Shown one piece after another: positions 1 to 7,147 of a stretch of 7,235 bases of DNA. Origin of the DNA: CAZDGV01 sp964505195 (GTDB lineage Bacteria > Bacteroidota > Bacteroidia > Chitinophagales > Chitinophagaceae); assembly GCA_964505195.1 (NCBI GenBank), contig CAZDGV010000050.1:1-7235 (forward strand), written 5' to 3'. The notes under the pieces are model-generated. The model was not told where the DNA came from, searched no databases, and saw only the letters and a program-made list of their open reading frames with translations. The position numbers were made by a program, and so were the translations under genes. Each line of letters opens with the position of its first letter. Position 1 is the stretch's first letter.

Positions 1-551
1 CGAATGAAACTGTGAAAATCAATCCATTTGAGGTAGTATGGAATAATGATCAGTAAAGTTAGCAAGCGTAAGCCCGTCTCTTTCAAAAAATTGGGGAACA
101 GCGTTTGCTTTACACTCCATGAAAACACTTCCAGTATGCTGAAAAGTAAAATACCAAAGCCAAACGGAAAGATCCAGTAGTAGTAGTTTACCAGGAGGGC
201 AGAGCGTCCTGAAAACTTTCTTACAATCAGCGGCTCAAACAGCCAGCCCGCAAGTACTACCAATACAAAACCAACCAGCGATGCCATCATACACCAGGTG
301 AGCAGATCGTTCTTTTTTCTTTCCAGTCGGTCGTTGAAATAAGGAAAGAACTTAAAAATAACCGGCACCACTCCAAAGCTGGCAAACGCAAAAATATTTA
401 GTCCGATATCGAAAAAAAGACGGGTGAGTCCGTATTCAGCAGGAGAGAAGGAGTTGTTGCGAATAAAAAACCAGGTGTTCAGGAATCCGATGAAGAACCC
501 GAGATAAATGATAATACTCGATAAAATCGTTTGCTTGCGGATGCTGCCCAT
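1..551 (-). CDS. Oligosaccharide/polysaccharide flippase-like membrane protein, N-terminal part (cut by window edge)
   Basis: The gene reads off the left edge, so only the first 183 residues are visible. They form a hydrophobic protein with likely membrane spans near residues 11-30, 48-69, 84-106, 123-146 and 160-175, separated by short basic loops (for example RLERKKND around 75-82). The phrase FSPAEYGLTRLFFDIG after the first span, and YYYWIFPFGFG further on, resemble the Wzx/MATE-like lipopolysaccharide biosynthesis proteins of Bacteroidota. Such proteins flip lipid-linked sugar units across the inner membrane; that role is inferred from resemblance. The ATG at 551 is the first start after an in-frame stop, which is the stop codon of the upstream aminopeptidase. 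The 9-base gap implies co-transcription with it. No clear Shine-Dalgarno sequence precedes the start. Another multi-span transporter remains possible because the C-terminal half is missing. Confidence 0.75.
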   Translation of the reverse strand, partial: MGSIRKQTILSSIIIYLGFFIGFLNTWFFIRNNSFSPAEYGLTRLFFDIGLNIFAFASFGVVPVIFKFFPYFNDRLERKKNDLLTWCMMASLVGFVLVVLAGWLFEPLIVRKFSGRSALLVNYYYWIFPFGFGILLFSILEVFSWSVKQTLFPNFLKETGLRLLTLLIIIPYYLKWIDFHSFI

Positions 552-560
552 GAACGATGA

Positions 561-2258
561 TTATGGATTTATCTTTTTGTATTGCACATAATAGTTGCGG
601 TTCAGCAAAGGAGTAATATCTGTTTCCTTACCAAATGCCGTTTTCATTTTCTTCCATCCTGTACTGGCTGCTACGCGTTGCATTTCGCTTGCACTATAAG
701 GAAGATGAATGGGCATATTGAATGCTTTTGCACAGTTGCTCCATCGGTAATAGATATTCCAGTGTTTGTCCTCCTTTTTCATTTTATACTCTAGTACGGG
801 TATTTGTGTTGTTCGCAGATACTGATCAAAAACGCTTTTTAAATTTAGCCCGATGCTTGTGCTGATAAAATCTTCCACGGCTTTACTGGTGGTAGTTTGA
901 TGATAGAATTTTTGATTCATTGCACGCAATAAGCTTCGGAATGTTTCATCATTATCTATGATCTGTCGGATAGTATGAATCAGGTTGGCGCCCTTATAAT
1001 ACATGTCGCCGCTGCCTTCTGTGTTTACATTGTAGGGGCCAATGATTGGCTGATCATTGCGGATATTACGGCGGATACCTTGTACATATTCATTGCCTGC
1101 CTGCTTGCCAAACATGTAGTCGGTAAACAGTGTTTCGGAATAATTGGTGAAGCCCTCATGCACCCACATGTCGGCAATATCGCGGGTGGTGATATTGTTG
1201 CCAAACCATTCATGACCGCTTTCGTGAATGATGATAAAGTCGAATTTTTTACCCCAACCCGTACCGCTCAAGTCACTGCCGCGGTATCCGTTCATGTAGC
1301 GGTTGCCATAAGCTACCGCACTCTGGTGTTCCATACCTAAATGCCAGGATTCCACCAGCTTGAAACCATCTTCGTAAAAAGGATAAGGGCCAAACCAATA
1401 TTCAAAAGCACGCAACATGGGCTTTACCTGCTCAAAATGTTTTTTCGCTTTTTCAAGGTTTTCTTCCAGCACCCAGTAGTCGAGATCCAGTTTTCCTTTC
1501 TCACCCATGAGTGTATCTGCAAAGTGTACATACTTGCCAATGTTGAACGTGATACTGTAAGTGTTGATTGGGTTAGCAACAAACCAGGTATAGGCAGCTT
1601 TTCCGTTTGCAAGCATTTCTCTATTGCGGAATCTTCCGTTTGAAACATTCACCAGCGTATCGGGAACAATTACTTTCAATTGCACACTGTCGGGTTCATC
1701 GCTCTGGTGATCTTTGCAGGGATACCAAACACTGGCGCCTAGTCCCTGACAGGCTACACCAATCCATGGATTGCCCTGACCATCTTTTTTCCAGATCAGT
1801 CCGCCATCCCAGGGTGGATTGATGGCTGCTTTGGGGATGCCCTCATACTCAATGCGTAAAGCATGCAGGGTTGTGTTGCGATATGTATTTTGAAAAGCGA
1901 GCGGTACTTCAATGAAAAATACATTTCCATTGCGTTTCCAGGAAACAGGCGTTTCGTTGATCCATGCCCCTGTAATCTGCAACGGTTCCTGCAGGTCTAT
2001 TTGCATATGCTTGCCCGGAGCTTGCAGGGTTTTAAAGTAAATCGTATTGCTGCCTTTCAGCGAAAACTTGAGGAAGTCGGGCTCAACCTGTAAATCGTAC
2101 ATCACCACATCCCACCAGCTGCGTTCGGGCGTGATACTTCCCCGAAGGGTATCCTGCTGGTTAAATGCATATTTTCTTTCCTGAGCATGTAGGTTTATGC
2201 TAAGGAGCAAAAAACACAGTTGCGCAATCAAGTATGTTTTATGAACAGATTGTATCAA
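561..2258 (-). CDS. Secreted M1-family zinc aminopeptidase, probable TTG start
   Basis: This is a gluzincin metallopeptidase that removes N-terminal residues from peptides. With the TTG at 2258 as start it has 565 residues. The zinc site is HESGH at 345-349 followed by the third ligand E368 in WVHEG, the exact HExxH-18-E spacing of family M1. The substrate-anchoring motif is GMEH at 308-311 (GAMEN in classical members), and Y421 in YYKGA fits the transition-state tyrosine. Residues 1-25 look like a signal peptide: K7, a hydrophobic core LIAQLCFLLLSI, then LHA before Q26, so the enzyme should be periplasmic or outer-membrane associated. An ATG at 2378 would add 40 residues, bury the signal peptide and run 73 bases into the divergent gene, so I prefer TTG. 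No ATG lies between. The protein ends soon after the catalytic helical domain and lacks the long C-terminal domain of PepN-type enzymes. A flippase-like gene follows after 9 bases. Confidence 0.9.
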   Translation of the reverse strand: MIQSVHKTYLIAQLCFLLLSINLHAQERKYAFNQQDTLRGSITPERSWWDVVMYDLQVEPDFLKFSLKGSNTIYFKTLQAPGKHMQIDLQEPLQITGAWINETPVSWKRNGNVFFIEVPLAFQNTYRNTTLHALRIEYEGIPKAAINPPWDGGLIWKKDGQGNPWIGVACQGLGASVWYPCKDHQSDEPDSVQLKVIVPDTLVNVSNGRFRNREMLANGKAAYTWFVANPINTYSITFNIGKYVHFADTLMGEKGKLDLDYWVLEENLEKAKKHFEQVKPMLRAFEYWFGPYPFYEDGFKLVESWHLGMEHQSAVAYGNRYMNGYRGSDLSGTGWGKKFDFIIIHESGHEWFGNNITTRDIADMWVHEGFTNYSETLFTDYMFGKQAGNEYVQGIRRNIRNDQPIIGPYNVNTEGSGDMYYKGANLIHTIRQIIDNDETFRSLLRAMNQKFYHQTTTSKAVEDFISTSIGLNLKSVFDQYLRTTQIPVLEYKMKKEDKHWNIYYRWSNCAKAFNMPIHLPYSASEMQRVAASTGWKKMKTAFGKETDITPLLNRNYYVQYKKINP

Positions 2259-2281
2259 TGCTTTAGGTAGTTTTGATGTTG

Positions 2282-2289
2282 TAAATTTA
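2282..2289. promoter_or_regulatory. Palindromic TAAATTTA, possible shared -7 element of two divergent promoters
   Basis: The 47 bases between the preferred starts of the aminopeptidase (2258, minus) and the substrate-binding protein (2306, plus) must hold most of the promoter information for both. TAAATTTA is a perfect palindrome and matches the Bacteroidota -7 element TAnnTTTG at five of six fixed positions on either strand. Transcription starting just beyond it would give leaders of roughly 10 bases for the plus gene and 20 for the minus gene. I see no convincing -33 TTTG at the usual 19-21 base spacing on either strand, so this is tentative. Confidence 0.3.
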
Positions 2290-2305
2290 GCCGTTGAAAC
2301 CGACA

Positions 2306-3925
2306 ATGAAGCGTTTTTTCCTACTGCTCTGTTTTTCCGCACTTTGGTGGATGTCGTGCAGACGTCCACAACAGGCATCCGGCTTTTTCAATTACAACGA
2401 AACCACGGGCATCAGTTCCCTGGATCCTGCCTTCGCTAAAAATCAGTCGAATATCTGGGCAGTGCATCAGCTTTTCAATACACTGGTTGCTACCGATAGC
2501 AATATGCACATTGTTCCTTCTCTTGCAACGCGTTGGGAAATAAGTGAAGACCGGAAGGAAATCCTTTTTCATTTGCGTCGGGATGTATTCTTTCATGATC
2601 ATCCTGCATTCGTCGGCGGCAAAGGAAGGCAAATGGTTGCCGATGATGTGGTGTTCAGCTTTCAGCGACTTATCGATCCCAAAACTGCGAGTCCGGGTGC
2701 ATGGATCTTTAACGGACGCGTGGATGCTATTCAGCCTTTTACCGCAGTGAATGATTCCACGTTCTTACTAAAACTACGGGAGCCATTTGTTCAAATGCTG
2801 GGTGTATTGAGCAACGTGTATTGTTCCATCGTGCCAAGAGAAGTGGTGGAAAGGGTGGGTGCCGATTTCAGAAGACAGCCCGTTGGCACAGGACCTTTTC
2901 GTTTCAATGCATGGGAAGAAGGACAAACTTTATTGCTTTTGCGCAACGACCGCTATTTCGAAACCGATGCAAATGGCAATCGCCTTCCTTACTTGCGCGG
3001 CATTAAAGTGAGTTTTATCGACAATAAAGCCACCGAGTTTCTCGAGTTTCAACAGGGGCGATTACATTTTATAAATGACATCGATGCATCCTTTAAAGAT
3101 GAGGTGCTGAGTAAACAGGGAATGCTGCGCGCAGCATGGAAGGATCGGGTGGTGTTGAACAAACATGCATATTTGAATATCGAATACCTCGGCATTTTGC
3201 TCGACTCCTCTCTGCAGCGTGTAAAGGAAAGTCCGCTTCGTTTGCGCGCCATTCGTCAGGCGATTAATTACGGCTTTGACAGAAGAAAGTTAATGCTCTA
3301 CTTGCGCAACAGCATCGGGATGCCAGCAGAAAGCGGTTTTGTTCCGATGGGCTTGCCCAGTTTTGATACCGCAACGGTGCCGGGCTATCGCTATGATCCG
3401 GAAAAAGCAAAGTCGCTGCTTGCATCGGCCGGTTTTCCCGGAGGGAAGGGGCTGCCGGTAATCCGACTCATCTCTATTCCCATTTATGCAGATATTGCAA
3501 CCTATATCGTGCGACAACTGGAGGAGATTGGTATTCCGGCACAGGTAGAAATTGTTCAGAAGAGTTTGCTGCTCACGCAAACTTCCAAATCGGAAGCTTT
3601 ATTTTTTCGTGGCAGCTGGATTGCAGATTATCCAGATGCTGAAAATTTCTTCAGCGTGTTTTATGGAAAAAATCCTGCTCCGCCGAATTACACACGGTAT
3701 CGAAATCCGCAGTTTGATGCGTATTACGAAAAGGCTACCCGTGAGCCCAATGATTCCATACGTTATACTTTATATCGCGAAATGGACCGGCTGATTGTGC
3801 AGGATGCGCCTGTAGTGCCGCTGTGGTATGATCAAATCATTCATCTCGTACGTCCGGAAGTAAAAGGCTTTCGCCCCAATGGACTCAATTGGCTGGAGCT
3901 GCGCACAGTAAGTATTGAAGAGTAA
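2306..3925 (+). CDS. ABC-transporter substrate-binding lipoprotein, family 5 (peptide/dipeptide type)
   Basis: The 539-residue product is a solute-binding protein of the OppA/DppA family (SBP_bac_5), which captures peptides or similar ligands for an ABC importer. Family signs in order are ISSLDPAFAKN near 36-46, HQLFNTL followed by PSLATRWEIS at 54-80, VADDVVFSFQRL at 111-122, VGTGPFRF at 193-200, YDPEKAKSLLASAGF at 363-377, ADYPDAENFF at 440-449 and APVVPLWYD at 501-509. The N-terminus MKRFFLLLCFSALWWMSC is a lipoprotein signal with C18 as the lipidated residue; the lipobox (W-M-S-C) is loose, as is common in this phylum. I chose the ATG at 2306 over a TTG at 2294 because it puts two basic residues directly before the hydrophobic core. 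No Shine-Dalgarno sequence is evident. No permease or ATPase gene lies nearby. The ligand cannot be read from sequence; nickel, haem or oligosaccharide are known alternatives in this family. Confidence 0.9.
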   Translation: MKRFFLLLCFSALWWMSCRRPQQASGFFNYNETTGISSLDPAFAKNQSNIWAVHQLFNTLVATDSNMHIVPSLATRWEISEDRKEILFHLRRDVFFHDHPAFVGGKGRQMVADDVVFSFQRLIDPKTASPGAWIFNGRVDAIQPFTAVNDSTFLLKLREPFVQMLGVLSNVYCSIVPREVVERVGADFRRQPVGTGPFRFNAWEEGQTLLLLRNDRYFETDANGNRLPYLRGIKVSFIDNKATEFLEFQQGRLHFINDIDASFKDEVLSKQGMLRAAWKDRVVLNKHAYLNIEYLGILLDSSLQRVKESPLRLRAIRQAINYGFDRRKLMLYLRNSIGMPAESGFVPMGLPSFDTATVPGYRYDPEKAKSLLASAGFPGGKGLPVIRLISIPIYADIATYIVRQLEEIGIPAQVEIVQKSLLLTQTSKSEALFFRGSWIADYPDAENFFSVFYGKNPAPPNYTRYRNPQFDAYYEKATREPNDSIRYTLYREMDRLIVQDAPVVPLWYDQIIHLVRPEVKGFRPNGLNWLELRTVSIEE

Positions 3926-3965
3926 GCATTAGAATTTAGTCAATACTGGTTTTTCAAGTTTTTTG

Positions 3966-3983
3966 TTTGCCTTTGGAGGCAAA
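3966..3983. terminator. Hairpin in the convergent gap, possible transcript end
   Basis: TTTGCCT (3966-3972) and AGGCAAA (3977-3983) form a perfect 7-bp stem closed by the loop TTGG. It lies between the convergent substrate-binding protein and msrA genes, 40 bases past the stop of the former. Neither strand has a T-tract directly after the stem; the T-rich stretch lies before it on the plus strand. It is therefore not a standard intrinsic terminator and may only stabilise a 3' end. Confidence 0.35.
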
Positions 3984-4012
3984 TCAATGCAGGAGATCTT
4001 TAAAAAGCAATT

Positions 4013-4035
4013 TCACAGCAGTTGTGTTACTGTGA
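4013..4035 (+). terminator. Weak hairpin followed by a T-rich stretch, possible terminator of the substrate-binding protein gene
   Basis: TCACAG (4013-4018) pairs with CTGTGA (4030-4035) across an 11-base loop. On the plus strand it is followed by a T-rich stretch (TTTTCTGATTTTGTTTTTG) with only a few interruptions. A competing 4-bp pairing, CAGT 4019-4022 with ACTG 4029-4032, is possible. The 3' arm overlaps the last bases of msrA on the other strand. The stem is short and AT-containing, so confidence is low. Confidence 0.3.
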
Positions 4036-4707
4036 TTTTCTGATTTTGTTTTTGAATACTTTCTCAAACTTCTCTAGCTTGGGCTGAATAACGTAGTAGC
4101 AATAGGGATTGGCGTTTTTGTTGAGATTGTAGTAGTTCTGATGATAATCTTCCGCCTCATAAAAATTAATAAGCGGTTCCACGCCGGTAACAAGGGGTTT
4201 GTCGAAGGCGCCGCTTGCATCCAGTTCGGTTTTGTAGCGTTTTGCTTTTTCCTGCTGTTCGCTGTTGTGATAAAAAATCACACTGCGGTATTGCGGACCA
4301 ACATCATTGCCTTGGCGGTTGGGCGTTGTAGGATCATGGGTTTGCCAGAAAACTTCCAGCAATTCATCGTAGCTGATTTTGGAAGGATCGTAAATGATGC
4401 GGCATACTTCTACGTGTCCGGTTGTTTTGCTAGTCACCTCTTCGTAGGTCGGATTTTTTACATGACCACCTGAATATCCGCTGACTACTTTGAGTACGCC
4501 TTCCAAACGTTGAAAAACGGCTTCTACACACCAGAAGCAACCTGCTCCAAAAGTGGCAGTATCTGTATTTGAACTTGTCATATTGCTAAAGCTTGCAAAG
4601 GATGAACGAATATCGTTTCTGCTAGTAGCACTGCCTCTTCCCGATTCACAGGAAAAGAAAAGGAATGCAACCCATACCGATAAAAAAGTAAAAACGCCAG
4701 TTCTCAT
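4027..4707 (-). CDS. msrA: Peptide methionine-(S)-sulfoxide reductase MsrA, lipoprotein form
   Basis: MsrA reduces methionine-S-sulfoxide in proteins back to methionine. The 226-residue product has the hallmark GAGCFWC with catalytic C57 (and C60), followed by VEAVF with E62, which in the family helps protonate the sulfoxide. Further family blocks are SGYSGG at 76-81, TGHVEV at 96-101, THDPTTPNRQGND at 123-135 and QYRSVIFYH at 139-147. C203 in NPYCYYVIQPK is the likely resolving cysteine. Residues 1-20 form a lipoprotein-type signal ending FFSC (C20), followed by a serine/threonine-rich linker to about residue 50, so the enzyme should be anchored in the envelope rather than cytosolic. The ATG at 4707 is the first start after an in-frame stop at 4713-4711. 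There is no fused MsrB domain and no reductant partner beside it. It converges with the substrate-binding protein gene and diverges from mutS2. Confidence 0.95.
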   Translation of the reverse strand: MRTGVFTFLSVWVAFLFFSCESGRGSATSRNDIRSSFASFSNMTSSNTDTATFGAGCFWCVEAVFQRLEGVLKVVSGYSGGHVKNPTYEEVTSKTTGHVEVCRIIYDPSKISYDELLEVFWQTHDPTTPNRQGNDVGPQYRSVIFYHNSEQQEKAKRYKTELDASGAFDKPLVTGVEPLINFYEAEDYHQNYYNLNKNANPYCYYVIQPKLEKFEKVFKNKIRKSQ

Positions 4708-4779
4708 GATTTAAAAATAACAAGGATGGCAATATACACTGAATTAGAGGGCATTTCATTCATTTCAAGCATGGGCCTA

Positions 4780-4795
4780 GCTATTTTAAAATTGC
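4780..4795. repeat. AT-rich inverted repeat in the msrA-mutS2 gap
   Basis: ATTTTAAAAT at 4783-4792 is a perfect 10-bp palindrome. It is flanked by GCT and TGC, which extend the symmetry to 16 bases with one mismatch. It lies 72 bases upstream of the msrA start and about 85 upstream of the mutS2 start, in the only sizeable divergent gap. It could be a repressor or activator site, but perfect AT palindromes of this size also occur by chance. Confidence 0.25.
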
Positions 4796-4847
4796 TTTAA
4801 CTTTTGGGGTCATTGGTCCTTTTTCTCCTGGTCGCTTCAAATAGCAG

Positions 4848-4855
4848 TAATTTTG
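4848..4855 (+). promoter_or_regulatory. Promoter -7 element for mutS2
   Basis: TAATTTTG matches the Bacteroidota -7 consensus TAnnTTTG at every fixed position. Transcription would begin near 4860, giving a leader of about 20 bases before the ATG at 4880. No good -33 TTTG is present at 19-21 bases; the nearest is a partial CCTG at 4827-4830 with a 17-base spacer, so the promoter may be modest in strength. Confidence 0.55.
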
Positions 4856-4879
4856 CCGCATTAATCCCGGAATGGCAGT

Positions 4880-7015
4880 ATGATCCGCTTTTATCCTGAG
4901 TCGGCGTTGGTGCAACTTGAGTTTGATAAGGTGAAAACCCTGCTCGAAGCGCATTGTCAAACCGCCTATGCCAGAGAGCGGGCTGCACAGCTGCGTATTC
5001 ATACACGCAGGGAGTATATTGATACCGAACTGCGGCAGTCTTACGAATTTCTACTCCTTCTTCAGCAGGGGTCTTATTTTCCGCTCGATCAGGTCCTTAA
5101 TCTTGAAAAGGAATTAAAACTGCTTTCCATTTCCGGAGCGGTATTGAATGAGGCGCAATTGATCGAGATCAGGAAGCTGGCAGAAAATCTCAAACATATT
5201 TTTCATTGGTTTGATGCAGAGCGCAGAGATTTATATCCCGCGTTAGCGGAAATACTGAACGATGCCTATTATGAAAAAGCCATCCTCGGCATGATCGATG
5301 ATGTGTTGGATGAGCAGGGCAATGTAAAAGACAATGCATCGGAGGAGCTGAGTCGCATTCGCATTGACCTTAGCAGACAGCGCGCCGCATTGCGACGCAT
5401 GTTTGATAAGGTTTTGAAGAAATTGCAGAAGGCAGGTTATGTGGCCGATATTGAAGAGTCGTTCCTGAACGGCAGAAGGGTAGTGGCACTTTTCGCAGAG
5501 CAAAAGCGGCAGGTAAAAGGAATTTTACATGGAGAAAGTGAAAGCAGAAAAACCGCTTTTATCGAACCCGAGGAAACCATCGAGCTGAACAATGAAGTGT
5601 TTTCGCTTGAAAACGAAGAGCGCAGAGAAGTGTATCGTATTCTTCGTGCGCTTACCGCAAATTTATCGGTGTACGCACCGCTGCTGAAACAGTATCATCA
5701 CATACTGGGGCAATACGATTTTATTCGCGCAAAAGCCAAGTTGGGTATGGAAATGAAAGGTACCATGCCTGCTATCAGTGATAAGGCCATCATTGATCTG
5801 CGGGAAGCGTATCATCCCTTACTCCGGCTTTACAATCAGCGCAGTGGAAAAACCACTATTCCCACTCAGTTTACACTGGATGAGCAAAATAGAATATTGG
5901 TAATTTCTGGTCCCAATGCCGGCGGTAAAACCGTAACACTTAAAACGGCAGGCTTGCTGCAGTTGATGGTGCAGAGTGGTTTGCTGGTGCCTGTAAATCC
6001 TGACGCGACATTTGGTATTTTTCGCCAAATCATGATTCATATTGGCGATACGCAAAGCTTGGAATATGATTTGAGCACTTACAGTGCGCATTTGAAAAAC
6101 ATGAAGCACTTTATGGAAACCGCCAATGGTCGCACTTTATTTTTTATTGATGAGCTGGGCAGTGGCAGTGATCCCAACTTGGGCGGCGCTTTTGCAGAAG
6201 TGATTATGCAAGAGCTGGTAAAAAAGCATGCGCTGGGGGTAGTAACAACGCATTATCTCAACCTGAAGGTAATGGCCAATCATACACCCGGCGTGATCAA
6301 TGGGGCCATGAGTTTTGATGAGAAAAGTTTGCTGCCACTGTATAAATTGATTTTAGGGAAGCCCGGCAGTTCATACACTTTTGCTATTGCAGAAAGAATT
6401 GGTTTGAATAAGAGCTTGATTGATAATGCACGTAAGCTGGTAGCAGAAGATCATTTCCGGCTTGATAAGTTGTTGAATCGTACGGAACAGGATTTGAGAC
6501 GCATTGAAAGCAGAGAAAAAGAATTGCATCAGTTGCTGAAAGAAAACGAACGTTTAAAAAAGCAGATGGAGCAGGTGATGGATCGGGAAACGCATCGCCG
6601 ACAGGTGGAGTTGCAGCGAGAACAGAATCGTATTACAGATGAGCGCATTGCTTACCTGAAAGACATGGAACGAAAGCTAAAGGCCATTGTGCAAAGCTGG
6701 AAGCGTGCGGAAAACAAAGAGGAGTTGCTGAAGCAGATGAATGCATTGCTTTTTAAGCAAAAGGAAAAGCAGGTGTCGGAGAAAAAAGATAAAAAATTCG
6801 ATGAAAAGTACGTAGAGGTAGGCGGAGCCATTAAAGAAGGCGATCAGGTGAAGATGCTAAAAAATCGTCAAGTCGGCCGCGTGAAAACTTTGCGTGGCAA
6901 TAAAGCAGTAGTTCAGTTAGGGAATATACCGATTACCGTATCACTCAGTGAGCTGATCGTAGTGCACCAGCGCGAAGTAGCCCCCGAAAAGCAGGAGGCT
7001 GCAGGGAAGTCATAA
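4880..7015 (+). CDS. mutS2: MutS2-family DNA-binding ATPase without a Smr domain
   Basis: MutS2 proteins are MutS-related ATPases that bind branched DNA or, in some bacteria, act on collided ribosomes; they do not take part in standard mismatch repair. The 711 residues show the lever/clamp helical core (about 1-300), Walker A GPNAGGKT at 344-351, Walker B LFFIDE at 420-425 followed by LGSGSDP, the TTHY switch at 456-459, and PGSSYTFAIAERIGL at 495-509, which marks MutS2 rather than MutS. A charged coiled coil covers about 510-640 and a KOW-like beta segment about 650-695 (EGDQVKMLKNRQVGRVKTLRG). The protein stops there; the C-terminal Smr nuclease domain of the roughly 780-residue Bacillus form is absent. 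The MutS mismatch-recognition N-terminal domain is also absent, as expected. The ATG at 4880 is the first start after an in-frame TAA at 4862, and GGAATGG 4 bases before it may serve as a ribosome binding site. Confidence 0.92.
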   Translation: MIRFYPESALVQLEFDKVKTLLEAHCQTAYARERAAQLRIHTRREYIDTELRQSYEFLLLLQQGSYFPLDQVLNLEKELKLLSISGAVLNEAQLIEIRKLAENLKHIFHWFDAERRDLYPALAEILNDAYYEKAILGMIDDVLDEQGNVKDNASEELSRIRIDLSRQRAALRRMFDKVLKKLQKAGYVADIEESFLNGRRVVALFAEQKRQVKGILHGESESRKTAFIEPEETIELNNEVFSLENEERREVYRILRALTANLSVYAPLLKQYHHILGQYDFIRAKAKLGMEMKGTMPAISDKAIIDLREAYHPLLRLYNQRSGKTTIPTQFTLDEQNRILVISGPNAGGKTVTLKTAGLLQLMVQSGLLVPVNPDATFGIFRQIMIHIGDTQSLEYDLSTYSAHLKNMKHFMETANGRTLFFIDELGSGSDPNLGGAFAEVIMQELVKKHALGVVTTHYLNLKVMANHTPGVINGAMSFDEKSLLPLYKLILGKPGSSYTFAIAERIGLNKSLIDNARKLVAEDHFRLDKLLNRTEQDLRRIESREKELHQLLKENERLKKQMEQVMDRETHRRQVELQREQNRITDERIAYLKDMERKLKAIVQSWKRAENKEELLKQMNALLFKQKEKQVSEKKDKKFDEKYVEVGGAIKEGDQVKMLKNRQVGRVKTLRGNKAVVQLGNIPITVSLSELIVVHQREVAPEKQEAAGKS

Positions 7016-7112
7016 TACAGACCTCTCCAAGATTTTTACTTAAAACTGTCTTCATTTATCTCTCAAGTTTTTGTGGTATTTGCTGTAAGTGGTTACTTGT
7101 TGTAATAAAAAT

Positions 7113-7143
7113 TTTGGGTGCAAGCCTTCTGATCTTATTTTTG
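7113..7143 (+). promoter_or_regulatory. Bacteroidota-type promoter of tRNA-Ser
   Basis: TTTG at 7113-7116 and TATTTTTG at 7136-7143 are separated by exactly 19 bases, matching the phylum's primary sigma consensus TTTG-N19-21-TAnnTTTG at every fixed position. The -7 element ends only 4 bases before the first base of the mature tRNA, so transcription should start at or within a few bases of the tRNA 5' end. The promoter also shows that the tRNA need not depend on read-through from mutS2. Confidence 0.75.
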
Positions 7144-7147
7144 CATC

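Noticed and set aside
975..1340. Plus-strand open frame of 121 codons inside the aminopeptidase gene
   Set aside because: It is antisense to the catalytic region (HExxH and GMEH codons), has no recognisable domain, and is explained by coding constraint on the opposite strand.
2294..2305. TTG at 2294 as the start of the substrate-binding protein
   Set aside because: It adds only MKPT before a complete lipoprotein signal that begins at the ATG at 2306; the ATG gives the normal signal layout.
4781..5006. Two overlapping minus-strand open frames of about 70 codons at the mutS2 5' end
   Set aside because: Both overlap the strongly supported mutS2 start and its promoter element, overlap each other in different frames, and resemble no family I know.
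5819..6109. Minus-strand open frame within mutS2
   Set aside because: It runs antisense to the Walker A region and shows no domain, signal peptide or convincing start context.
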